Shown here: positions 9,148 to 16,843 of the stretch, piece by piece
How the letters are laid out: each line of letters starts with the position of its first letter
Numbering within the stretch: position 1 is the first letter of the stretch
NCBI GenBank assembly: GCA_026003895.1
Contig: BPIC01000002.1
Coordinates: 62,001 to 126,000 of the forward strand
DNA from: Dehalococcoidia bacterium
GTDB taxonomy: Bacteria > Chloroflexota > Dehalococcoidia > SpSt-223
Direction of reading: 5' to 3'
DNA length: 64,000 nt
Program-made: the position numbers and the translations under genes
The notes under the pieces: model-generated
Database searches by the model: none
What the model was told of the DNA's origin: nothing
The model's input: the letters and a program-made list of their open reading frames with translations, nothing else

Positions 9148-9492
9148 ATGGCTTGCCCATCCTGTGGCGCCGAGCTGGTCGACGAGACAGCAATCTGTCA
9201 AGCGTGCGAGGGCTCGTCTTCGGCGAATCTGCCGGCCGTGCTCCCGCCTCCTGCCTACCCCGTGCGCGTCGCTCGACCGCCCCTGCCATCGCTGTTGCGG
9301 CCGGTCCTGCCGATCGCCGGCGGCGTAGCGGCCGTCGCGGTGATGGCGAGCCTCGCAGTCGTCGGCCTGCGGCTTCGGCCCCCGGTGCTGCGGCTACCTC
9401 GCCGCGCTGAACACGATAGCGACGTACCGCTCATCGAGATTGACGAGTCCATTGTCATTCGCACTCGCTCCGCGAGGGTCCGCGTGCGGTGA
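9148..9492 (+). CDS. small zinc-ribbon membrane protein
   Basis: The 114-residue protein begins MACPSCGAELVDETAICQACEG, two CxxC pairs (C3, C6, C17, C20) that form a zinc ribbon. A Pro-rich linker and one hydrophobic segment (about 52-74) follow, then a short basic C-terminal tail. Such zinc-ribbon plus membrane-helix proteins are common in this phylum and have no assigned job. The ATG has a good ribosome site (GGGAGAGGGACTC). Its stop overlaps the GTG of the next gene by 4 bases, so the two are translationally coupled. Confidence 0.7.
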   Translation: MACPSCGAELVDETAICQACEGSSSANLPAVLPPPAYPVRVARPPLPSLLRPVLPIAGGVAAVAVMASLAVVGLRLRPPVLRLPRRAEHDSDVPLIEIDESIVIRTRSARVRVR

Positions 9493-10172
9493 GACGGTGG
9501 CAGCTCATCGCACATCGCGGCGCGTCTGCCGACGCGACTGAAAATACGCTTGCCGCATTCACCCTCGCCAAGCAACAGGGCGCCGATGCGGTCGAATGCG
9601 ACGTCCGACTGACGCGGGACGGCACCCCCGTTGTCTTCCACGATGCGGACCTTGTCCGTCTCGCTGCGCGGACCGAACGGATCGACCTGCTGAACGCCGC
9701 AGAGGTTGCCGCGCTCCGTGTTGGCGACGGCGAGCCGATCCCGACGCTCGCCGAGGCGCTCGACTGGTCGCGGGATGGCCTGCCGCTCGTGATCGAGTTG
9801 AAAGCCGGCGCCGATCCCACGACTCTCGCTGAACGAGTTGCGACGGTGGTTCGGTCCATCCCGGCGGCACAGATTGCCTGCGTCTCGTCGTTTTCGCCAC
9901 TCATCCTGAGCGCCATCGCGACCCGGCTGCCGGGCGTGCCGCGCGCCCTTATTTCGGACCAGCCGACGAACGCGGAGGCAACAGCGGGTGCGATCGGCGT
10001 CCAAGCGCTTCATCTGGCGGTTGGACGCTGGCTCGGCGCACCGCCGTTCGAGCCGACTCTTGTCTGGACCGTCGACGATCCCGCGGTGGCCAGCCGCCTG
10101 CTCGGTGAGGGGGCGCGTGGCATCTTCACGAACCGACCTCATCTGCTGGCCGAGCTGCGGGTGGCAGCGTGA
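9489..10172 (+). CDS. glycerophosphodiester phosphodiesterase
   Basis: The 227-residue protein fits the GDPD family along its whole length: LIAHRGASADATENTLAAF at the start (catalytic His-Arg and Glu), then GADAVECDVRLTRDGTPVVFHD with the metal-binding Glu-x-Asp and the second catalytic His. The C-terminus has VWTVDDPAVASRLLGEGARGIFTNRP, the usual final strand. It hydrolyses glycerophosphodiesters to glycerol 3-phosphate and an alcohol. No signal peptide is present, so it should be cytoplasmic. GTG 9489 overlaps the previous stop, and the next gene starts inside this one's stop codon. Confidence 0.92.
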   Translation: MRRWQLIAHRGASADATENTLAAFTLAKQQGADAVECDVRLTRDGTPVVFHDADLVRLAARTERIDLLNAAEVAALRVGDGEPIPTLAEALDWSRDGLPLVIELKAGADPTTLAERVATVVRSIPAAQIACVSSFSPLILSAIATRLPGVPRALISDQPTNAEATAGAIGVQALHLAVGRWLGAPPFEPTLVWTVDDPAVASRLLGEGARGIFTNRPHLLAELRVAA

Positions 10173-10786
10173 ACTGGCTGGCAGCGGTGCTGCAGACACT
10201 GGCCGCTGCTGTTGCAATCCTCAGGCTGGTCGTGAGCGCTGTCTGGCTTCATCGTTGGATCCAGCGCGGCGTGTCGCCGGCTTGGGCATTGCGGCGTGGC
10301 GGCGCGGTGCCGGAGGCGGTGGTTGCGCTCGTCCTGCATGGAGGCGATCCGCGACAGGTTTGGATCGAGAAGGGAGCGCCGCTTGACGATCTGCCAGCCG
10401 AAACAAGCCGGCATTTGCCAGAGGTTCATCGTTTGCTCCGCTGGGTGTGGCGAGTCGGCTGGTTGGCAAGTGCCGGAAGCCTGCTGATCGGCCGTCGCCC
10501 CGCAGAGATCGCCTCCCGAACCGGGCTGGTATCATTGCTCGTTGGCGGTGTCGGGCTGATCGGGGTCGTGGCGCTCTTTCCGGCCGCGTGGTCGCTTTAT
10601 CACCGGCTTGCTTACGCGAACGATGACTGGCAACTACCGAACGATGTGCTGTTGGCAGCGCTCTACCCGGAGCGGTTTTACCAACGAGCGGCGGCTATTT
10701 GGTTCGCTGGCCTCATCTTGAGCGGCGTCGGCAATCTCGTGGCGGGAGCATGGCTTGATCGCCGGCTCCCACGGGGGGCGCAATAA
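10169..10786 (+). CDS. DUF1461/TIGR01906 membrane protein, possible Lit lipoprotein transacylase
   Basis: The 205-residue protein has four predicted membrane helices. Between them it has ETSRHLPEVHRLLRWVW (H82) and, later, WSLYHRLAYANDDWQLPND (H145) followed by LLAALYPERFY. These match the HxxDV and FHxxxF...W...LYPExFW signatures of TIGR01906/DUF1461. Characterised members (Lit of Enterococcus and Bacillus) move an acyl chain within the lipoprotein N-terminus to give the lyso form, with two histidines at these places. The usual HxxDV is changed to HLPEV here. It starts at GTG within the GDPD stop and ends one base into the Crp-like gene. Confidence 0.65.
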   Translation: MNWLAAVLQTLAAAVAILRLVVSAVWLHRWIQRGVSPAWALRRGGAVPEAVVALVLHGGDPRQVWIEKGAPLDDLPAETSRHLPEVHRLLRWVWRVGWLASAGSLLIGRRPAEIASRTGLVSLLVGGVGLIGVVALFPAAWSLYHRLAYANDDWQLPNDVLLAALYPERFYQRAAAIWFAGLILSGVGNLVAGAWLDRRLPRGAQ

Positions 10787-11478
10787 TGGTCTCGGTGCGC
10801 GGCGCGTTGCGCTCGGTTCCCCTCTTCGAAGGGCTCGATGTCCGCAGTCTCGAATTGCTCGAGGCGCGGATGCGCGGTCGCGTCTTCCGTGAAGAAGAGA
10901 CGATCTTTCACCGCGATGATATTGGCAACTCGCTTTATGTCATTCGCAGCGGCCGAGTCAAGATTCGGTTGACGGCGGAGGATGGACGTGAGACGGTGCT
11001 TGCCATTCTCTCGCCGGGAGATTGCTTCGGCGAACTTGCCGTTCTCGACGGCGAGCCGCGCTCGGCAGATGCTGTCGCGATGGAGCGAACCGAAACCTTG
11101 ATGTTGACTCGGGAGGACCTCCTCAGCGCGATCGACCAGAGCCCGGCGCTCGCTAAGCGCATCATCGTGCTGCTGAGTCAGAAGCTCCGCCAAACCAACG
11201 AGCAACTGTCGGATCTGGTCTTCTACGATGTGCACGGTCGGGTTGCCAAGCGGCTGCTTGAACTCGCCGCAGCCCATGGGGTCCGCCGGCCAGAGGGTAC
11301 CCAAATCGGCATCCCGCTCACGCAGCAAGAACTGGCCCAAATGGTGGGGGCGACCCGCGAAAGCGTGAACCGCGTCCTCCGCTATTATGCCGGCCGGGGC
11401 TACATCAAGGTCGCTAACCAGCGCATCACGGTCGTCAAGCCCGAGGGGCTTCGCCGACAGTTGGGGTTGCCGAGCTGA
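10786..11478 (+). CDS. Crp/Fnr family transcriptional regulator
   Basis: The 230-residue protein has a cyclic-nucleotide-binding-type domain (about 10-125) with VIRSGRVKIRL, ILSPGDCFGELAVLDGEPRSADAVA (phosphate-binding cassette with GE and RS). It ends in a winged helix with LTQQELAQMVGATRESVNRVLRYY (about 181-204). The cassette keeps the RS pair typical of cAMP binders, so a nucleotide ligand is plausible. There are no clustered Cys residues for an Fe-S cluster, so an oxygen-sensing Fnr role is unlikely. ATG 10786 overlaps the preceding stop. Its 3' end overlaps the convergent SnoaL gene. Targets are unknown. Confidence 0.9.
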   Translation: MVSVRGALRSVPLFEGLDVRSLELLEARMRGRVFREEETIFHRDDIGNSLYVIRSGRVKIRLTAEDGRETVLAILSPGDCFGELAVLDGEPRSADAVAMERTETLMLTREDLLSAIDQSPALAKRIIVLLSQKLRQTNEQLSDLVFYDVHGRVAKRLLELAAAHGVRRPEGTQIGIPLTQQELAQMVGATRESVNRVLRYYAGRGYIKVANQRITVVKPEGLRRQLGLPS

Positions 11479-11888
11479 GGCCGATCCCGAGGTCCTGACG
11501 CATCTTCAACGCGTCGGCGATCGCCCATCGCTCGACGATGCGGCCACCGCGCACAGTATAGATGTGCATTTCCTTCATCTCGAAGCGGCGACCGCTCGGT
11601 GGCAGGGTGCCGTAGAACCCCGTCTGCGTCCCGGTTGCGACCCCCGCGGTCGATGACCTTCTCTCCGGCGACGAGCAGCTCGTCTACCCGATACACGAGA
11701 TCGGGAAACCCGGTCCGCAATCGGCGAAAGAGCTCTTTGATCCCCTCGCGGCCCGGGGAGAAGCCGGGATTTTGGTCGTGGTTGACAAAGTCGTCCGAAA
11801 AGAGCTCGTCGACCAAGTCGAACGCGCCGCCGTTCACCACCTCGTCGTAGAAGCGCTGGACAACCGCTTTGCGCTCGTCGTCCGTCAC
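11435..11888 (-). pseudogene. SnoaL-like ester cyclase/NTF2-fold protein, frame broken by one base
   Basis: The GTG at 11888 follows GGAGGATCC and gives MTDDERKAVVQRFYDEVVNGG..FSDDFVNHDQNPGFS, a typical SnoaL-like polyketide-cyclase/ester-cyclase start. After KVIDR the frame fails. Taking one base out of the C5 run at 11641-11645 restores VATGTQTGFYGTLPPSGRR and RIVERWAIADAL, the conserved second half, down to a stop at 11435. The repaired protein would be 150 residues, normal for the family. The break is either a sequencing error or a recent mutation. The 3' end overlaps the Crp-like gene tail to tail. Confidence 0.7.
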
Positions 11889-11928
11889 GGCTGGATCCTC
11901 CCCCACTCGCCATCGATTCTTGCATGCC

Positions 11929-14900
11929 TTACCGTCGTCGCTGCGGCAGGAGCGCGTTCGAGGCGTATTCGACGCGCAGCTCGTGTGGCTGATCGTGACT
12001 GTAGGTCACCCGCAAGATCCCGGTTCCCGAATCGTAGGTGTAACCCGAGGCAGGAAGGAGTTGGCCGTCGAGCAGGACGCGCGTCGGCGTCGGCGACGCG
12101 ATCTCGATGACGCCCGCGACCGTGGTCGGACCGCGCAATTGATACCGCAGCACGCCGGGAGACGCCTCGCCGGCAATCGCGCTCGTCGTCCACAACCACC
12201 CAGCGTCCTGCCGGACGATGAACAACTTCAGGCTGGTTGGCGGCAGGTCGGCCGAGATTGTCTCGTCGGCGAGGAAGATCGTGCCGCCCCCGACGTCACG
12301 CACGACCGACGGACGCTGTTGCATCCCGAAGTCGGTCAGCTTGGCGGTGATTGTCCGACGGTTCGCACTGCGGTTGACGAAGGCGAGATAGGTCAGCCCG
12401 TCGATCTGGGTTGCGACGACCTCGGCGTTGACGCCGAAAGCGAACGCCGTCTTTCCCTCGAATGGGCGCAGGTGCACGAGCCGCTGGCGCAGCTGAGTGA
12501 GGGTCGGCTCGTCCAACCCAGCGAGGTTGATTGCCAATCCGGTCACACCGCCGACCGCGAGGCTTGTCTCAATCCAGCGGTGCCCGAGCTGGAGGCTGTC
12601 CCCATCGCCGCGCAGCACATCGCCAAGATGCGGCCGTTGGTTGAGGGCGATGCGCTGGAACAGCGCGTAGTCGAGGTGCTGGCGCAGCCCTGCGTTTGGG
12701 GTAGCGCGGTCGAAGGCGAGGGATTCATCGGTGAACCGGACCACGTGGACGTAGGGGTTCGCAAATGGTGGAACGTACCAGCCCGACTCGATGTAGGCAT
12801 TCGGCTTGACGGCCCAAGCTTGCTCGGCGGTCAAGCGGTACAGTTCGGCAGCTTGAAGGGACGGCCGTGGGGTCTCCTTGGCGACCACTCCCAACGCCTC
12901 GCCGTACCCATCGATCCGGATGCCGTCGGCGTCATAGGTAACGAGCACGTCGCGCACCAAGTCCGACCACCAGGCGCGGAACGCGGCGTTGCGGTAGTCG
13001 AAAAGTGAACGGCCGCTCGACGTCGAGAGCGGAATAAGCCATTGCCGGTTCTGGTCGGCGAGGCGCTTCAAGGTGAACCGGGCGTTTGTGGTGTCGTCCA
13101 GCAGCGGACCGGGGAGGCCAAGGACAACGCGCACCCCCCGTTGGTGGGCATAGTCGACGAGGGCGCGCATCCCGCTCGGGAAGCGCGACGAATCGACGGC
13201 CCGGCTGGTTTCGTCGGCGCGCAGCCAACCGTGCTCGATGACGATCTGCCACGGACCCAGATCCGCAAGATTGGCGGCGATGAAATCGATCTGGCGGCGG
13301 ATAGCGGCCTCGTTCAAGTCGTTGCCGAGCGTCTCCGCGGCCAGCCATTGATAGCGGACCCACTCTGGCAGCTTGGGGTTTGGGTAGAGCGCCGCGATCG
13401 CCCGGCGGTAGCCGCTCAACATGGTGTTTGGGTCGCCCGAGGGTGTCACGTCGACCAGCAACCGTGGCGAAATCGCGTCGCTCCCCGTGTCCCCCGGAGT
13501 CAAGATCGTCTCAAAGAACAGTCGGACGCCGACAGGCTCGTTGGTCGGCCGGAGCTGAAACGCCACGAAATGGTCGACGGCATCGAGCGTGGCGAGGACG
13601 AAGGCGCGGTTGCGCGCCGCGTCGTTCAGCAACAGCGGCTTGCCGGCATGCACCTCCCCAAGCACGCGCTCACCTTTGAGGGCATCCCGTCTCAGATCGC
13701 CGTCGTCGGTGAGGTAGGTGGTCGTTGGGCCGAGGTCGACCCAGCCAAATCCTTCGCCGTCAAAGAGCCGGAACGAAGATGCGGCGCGGTCGGCCGGTAG
13801 CCCACGGACCGCTAGCTGGAGCGTGAGATAGCTCTTGCCGCTGTACACGGTTGCCAGCAGCTTGACCGTTCCCCCGCTTTTGAGGGGAAGCTCGGCATCG
13901 AGCTGGCGGCCCTCACCCAACAAAGGATCGCTGATTGGCAGGCTGCGCGCGGTTGCTCCGTCGGAGAAGGTGTCGTCCCTCAAGCTCAGCCGCCCGCTGT
14001 TCTTCACCGCAATTGCCGGGACCGTCCAAGCACGGAGCTCGCCATCGGCGGATTGGATGGTCAGTCGGCCGTGATCCGGTCCACCGATACCGAGGGAGAC
14101 GCGGAGGCGGTCGTTGGCGATCGTGGACGTTTCCACCGGGCTGGCCGGGGCAGCGGTTGGACTGCGAACTGGCGTTGCGGCTGGCAGCGGGGCGCCCTCG
14201 GGCTCGAACGCTCCGGTGAGATCGGTGCCGGGCAACGCATCCGGACGGTTCATCCCACGGTAGCCGGTCTTGTTGTACTGCCGGTAGAGGGGGCTTGTTC
14301 GCGCTTCGCGCTCAAGGTCAGCCGGGAGCGGCTCCCCGATCAAGATCGCTTTCAGATAGTCGGCAAGCAGAACTCCCTGGGTCAGCCCGGTCGTCGCATC
14401 ATATTGCATGACCCCGCGCTGAAAACGCAGGTAGATAAAGTTGGTGTTCGCTGGGTCGAATGCCGGCTGGCTGGTTGGCAAACCCCAGATTTCGAGTGCG
14501 AGCAGCGGTAAGAGCGCTGGGTCGCCGCCGCCGTTTGGGTAGGCTTCGGCGAGACCGACGGTGGCGAGGAAGGTCGCGAAGAAGTTGACGGGGCGCCCCT
14601 GCCATTGGTCAGGCGCCCGCTCACGAATGAAGGGGATGATGGTTTGGTCATACCCCGGGGCGCCCGGCGTTGGAGAGCCGGCGGTTACCGCCGGGTCAAA
14701 CGGCGGGAGCGTCGCATTGTTGATCTTCGTGTACGGCATCAGCCCGGGGTCGAGCAGGTTCACGAGCCCGACCGAGCCGTCAGCGCGGCGCTGCATGACT
14801 TGGCGTTGAAAGATCTGCACCTTTGATCCGAGCAGGGTGAACTCGCGCGAGACCGGCAGACCGAAGGTGCGCACCCCGCCGCGCCGCTGAAAATAGTCCC

Positions 14901-15081
14901 AAAACGCGTCGGAACTGACGCGAAAGCCCGTTGCCGGAAAGAATCGCTCATCGGCGGCCGTGGCTGGCGTGCCGGCAGGAACCAGCCAGACGGAGAGAAG
15001 CGCAAGCACCCCCACAACGGTCAGGCCCCGGGCGAGCAGCGACTGGTCAGACGGTCGAGGCAGCAAAAGGCGAGTGCGCAT
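11929..15081 (-). CDS. secreted glycoside-hydrolase-like protein (alpha-galactosidase/GH31-GH36-like) with N-terminal repeat module
   Basis: The 1050-residue protein has a signal peptide (1-43), then the two-lobed module seen in the protein at 3171-5318 (FWDYFQRRGGV, GLPVSREF and, in the second lobe, IWGLPTS and FQRGVMQ, about 44-265). A Pro/Ala-rich linker follows, then a beta-sandwich (about 320-560) and a TIM barrel. The barrel has IVIEHGWLR, ALVDYAHQRGVRVVLGLPGP and DADGIRIDGYGE (D724, candidate nucleophile). A C-terminal beta domain ends the chain. The layout is that of GH31/GH36/GH97-like alpha-galactosidases, but the family is not certain. GGAGG lies 9 bases before ATG 15081. It is probably cell-surface or secreted. 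Confidence 0.78.
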   Translation of the reverse strand: MRTRLLLPRPSDQSLLARGLTVVGVLALLSVWLVPAGTPATAADERFFPATGFRVSSDAFWDYFQRRGGVRTFGLPVSREFTLLGSKVQIFQRQVMQRRADGSVGLVNLLDPGLMPYTKINNATLPPFDPAVTAGSPTPGAPGYDQTIIPFIRERAPDQWQGRPVNFFATFLATVGLAEAYPNGGGDPALLPLLALEIWGLPTSQPAFDPANTNFIYLRFQRGVMQYDATTGLTQGVLLADYLKAILIGEPLPADLEREARTSPLYRQYNKTGYRGMNRPDALPGTDLTGAFEPEGAPLPAATPVRSPTAAPASPVETSTIANDRLRVSLGIGGPDHGRLTIQSADGELRAWTVPAIAVKNSGRLSLRDDTFSDGATARSLPISDPLLGEGRQLDAELPLKSGGTVKLLATVYSGKSYLTLQLAVRGLPADRAASSFRLFDGEGFGWVDLGPTTTYLTDDGDLRRDALKGERVLGEVHAGKPLLLNDAARNRAFVLATLDAVDHFVAFQLRPTNEPVGVRLFFETILTPGDTGSDAISPRLLVDVTPSGDPNTMLSGYRRAIAALYPNPKLPEWVRYQWLAAETLGNDLNEAAIRRQIDFIAANLADLGPWQIVIEHGWLRADETSRAVDSSRFPSGMRALVDYAHQRGVRVVLGLPGPLLDDTTNARFTLKRLADQNRQWLIPLSTSSGRSLFDYRNAAFRAWWSDLVRDVLVTYDADGIRIDGYGEALGVVAKETPRPSLQAAELYRLTAEQAWAVKPNAYIESGWYVPPFANPYVHVVRFTDESLAFDRATPNAGLRQHLDYALFQRIALNQRPHLGDVLRGDGDSLQLGHRWIETSLAVGGVTGLAINLAGLDEPTLTQLRQRLVHLRPFEGKTAFAFGVNAEVVATQIDGLTYLAFVNRSANRRTITAKLTDFGMQQRPSVVRDVGGGTIFLADETISADLPPTSLKLFIVRQDAGWLWTTSAIAGEASPGVLRYQLRGPTTVAGVIEIASPTPTRVLLDGQLLPASGYTYDSGTGILRVTYSHDQPHELRVEYASNALLPQRRR

Positions 15082-15204
15082 CGACGAGGACCTCCGAGCG
15101 GACTCAGTATGATTTGGTTTGCTCGGCTGCTACAAGCAGCTAGGCTGGCGGCGCTTTCGATCTCACAGCGATCGATGTCCGCTACCCTTCCCGCGGAGGT
15201 TGTG

Positions 15205-16365
15205 GTGGACGCGGATGTCGTAATCGTCGGCGCAGGGGTCGTTGGCCTCGCCGTGGCGGTCGCCGTGGCTCGTGCTGACCGCACCGTCTTCGTCCTCGAA
15301 CGTGCCACGACGTTTGGAACCGGGACGAGCAGCCGCAATAGTGAGGTCGTCCATTCTGGCATCTACTACCCCCCCGGCTCGTTGAAGGCGCGGCTGTGCG
15401 TTGAGGGCAATCGCCGGTTGCGCGCCCTCGCCGAAGAGGGTCGCTTCGCGTTTCTCGCCTGCGGCAAGCTCGTGGTCGCGGTTGAGCCAGCGGAGATTCC
15501 GACGCTGGAAGGGCTGCTGGCCGTCGGGCGCGCCAACGGCGTTGAAGGGCTCGAGCTGATCGGCGCAGCCGACGTTCCCCGCTTCGAGCCGCACGTGCGG
15601 GCGGTGGCGGCGCTCGTCGTCCCCTCAACGGGCGTCGTCGACTCCCACGGCCTGCTGCGCGATCTCGTTGGTCGGGCGCGTGATGGCGGCGCACTGATGG
15701 TCTACGGCTGCCGGGTAGACGCCGCGGAGCCAATGGCCGGCGGGTATCGGCTCCACGTCGGGTACCTCGCTGGCGGCGGTGACACCCTGACCGCGCGTCT
15801 TGTGGTGAACGCTGCCGGTCTGGACGCTGACCTCGTTGCGGCGCTCCCCGGCCTCGATGTGGACGCCGCGGGGTACCGACAGGAATGGGTAAAAGGCAAT
15901 TACGCCGAGGTGGGCAACGGGAAACAGCGGCTGATCAGCCGGCCAATCTATCCCGCGCCGGTCTACCACGGCGTGCGTGCCGGCGCTGGCCAAGCGGCGT
16001 TCTCCGGGCTCGGGGTCCATGCGACGAGAGGGGTCGATGGCCGGGTGCGCCTCGGACCGGACGTCGAATATCTCTCAGGGCGCAGCGAGCAGTACGGGGT
16101 TCGTCGTGGCACGGCGGAGTCGTTCTACGAATCGGCGCGGCGCTTTCTTCCCTTCCTTGAGCCCGACGACGTGACGCCCGAAAGTGCCGGTATCCGACCG
16201 AGGTTGGCCGCTGCCCGCGAGGCGTTTGCCGATTTTGTGATCGCGGAAGAGAGCGCTCGCGGCCTGCCTGGCTGGATCAACCTCGTCGGCATCGAATCGC
16301 CCGGCCTCACTTGCGCTCTGCCGATCGCCGACGAGGTGGCTCGACTCGTCGGCGAGCTTGATTGA
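15205..16365 (+). CDS. FAD-dependent oxidoreductase, L-2-hydroxyglutarate oxidase (LhgO)-like
   Basis: The protein opens with DADVVIVGAGVVGLAVAVAVA (dinucleotide-binding GxGxxG) and has TSSRNSEVVHSGIYYPPGSLKARLCVEG, the characteristic LhgO/DAO-family block that contacts FAD. WVKGNY and a C-terminal GIESPGLTCALPIADEVA follow. The family oxidises L-2-hydroxyglutarate to 2-oxoglutarate, passing electrons to the chain or oxygen. Longer in-frame starts exist at ATG 15109 and ATG 15175. I prefer GTG 15205 because GGAGG precedes it by 5 bases and family members start right before this strand. A TATGAT box overlaps 15107-15112, which also argues against 15109. Confidence 0.85.
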   Translation: MDADVVIVGAGVVGLAVAVAVARADRTVFVLERATTFGTGTSSRNSEVVHSGIYYPPGSLKARLCVEGNRRLRALAEEGRFAFLACGKLVVAVEPAEIPTLEGLLAVGRANGVEGLELIGAADVPRFEPHVRAVAALVVPSTGVVDSHGLLRDLVGRARDGGALMVYGCRVDAAEPMAGGYRLHVGYLAGGGDTLTARLVVNAAGLDADLVAALPGLDVDAAGYRQEWVKGNYAEVGNGKQRLISRPIYPAPVYHGVRAGAGQAAFSGLGVHATRGVDGRVRLGPDVEYLSGRSEQYGVRRGTAESFYESARRFLPFLEPDDVTPESAGIRPRLAAAREAFADFVIAEESARGLPGWINLVGIESPGLTCALPIADEVARLVGELD

Positions 16366-16393
16366 CGGCGGATTGGGACAGCCTCTGGTCGGA

Positions 16394-16421
16394 TTGCTCG
16401 CGTCGCCTCGTCGGATATGGT
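16394..16421 (+). promoter_or_regulatory. probable promoter of the small gene before dnaX
   Basis: TTGCTC (16394-16399) and TATGGT (16416-16421) are 16 bases apart and lie 32 bases before ATG 16454, which has its own AGGAGGAAGG-like ribosome site. Confidence 0.4.
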
Positions 16422-16453
16422 ACATTTGTTCTGATCGCAACCGGAGGAAGGTG

Positions 16454-16756
16454 ATGACCGACCGGGTCGACCTGCGTCATGCCGACCCGACGAAGCAAGT
16501 AAGGCGAATCCGGCGCGACAAGGACGAGCAGGTGCGGGCGGCGATCCTCTCGGTCCTGCGCGACCGCCGGACGGTGCACGTCGTCGACCTTGACGGCGAG
16601 GTGGCGGCACGGCTGTCGCCCTCGTTTGAGGCCTCGGTCGGTTGGTATACGACGGCCGTCAAGCTCGATCTCGAAGCGCGTTGCGTGATCGCCCGCGGTG
16701 CTGAGCAAAGGCGGCAGGTGCTGCAGCTGGACGAAGGGATGTGCGCGGCCGGCTAA
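16454..16756 (+). CDS. small protein of unknown function upstream of dnaX
   Basis: The 100-residue, charged protein has no Cys-rich or membrane region. ATG 16454 is chosen over an upstream in-frame ATG because GGAGGAAGGTG precedes it directly. The sequence AAILSVLRDRRTVHVVDLDG followed by SFEASVGWYTTAVKLD looks like a helix-helix-wing pattern, so a winged-helix DNA-binding fold is possible. I do not recognise a family. It lies 87 bases before dnaX and has its own candidate promoter. Confidence 0.6.
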   Translation: MTDRVDLRHADPTKQVRRIRRDKDEQVRAAILSVLRDRRTVHVVDLDGEVAARLSPSFEASVGWYTTAVKLDLEARCVIARGAEQRRQVLQLDEGMCAAG

Positions 16757-16765
16757 GGTATCCCC

Positions 16766-16794
16766 TTCGGACCGGAGAATCCCTGCCGTACAAT
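16766..16794 (+). promoter_or_regulatory. probable dnaX promoter
   Basis: TTCGGA (16766-16771) and TACAAT (16789-16794) are 17 bases apart. The box lies about 50 bases before the GTG of dnaX, leaving room for the GGGAG ribosome site. Confidence 0.5.
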
Positions 16795-16843
16795 CGTGGT
16801 GCGGAGCGCACCGCGCCCGTGGTCGAATTCCGGGAGTTGCCGG

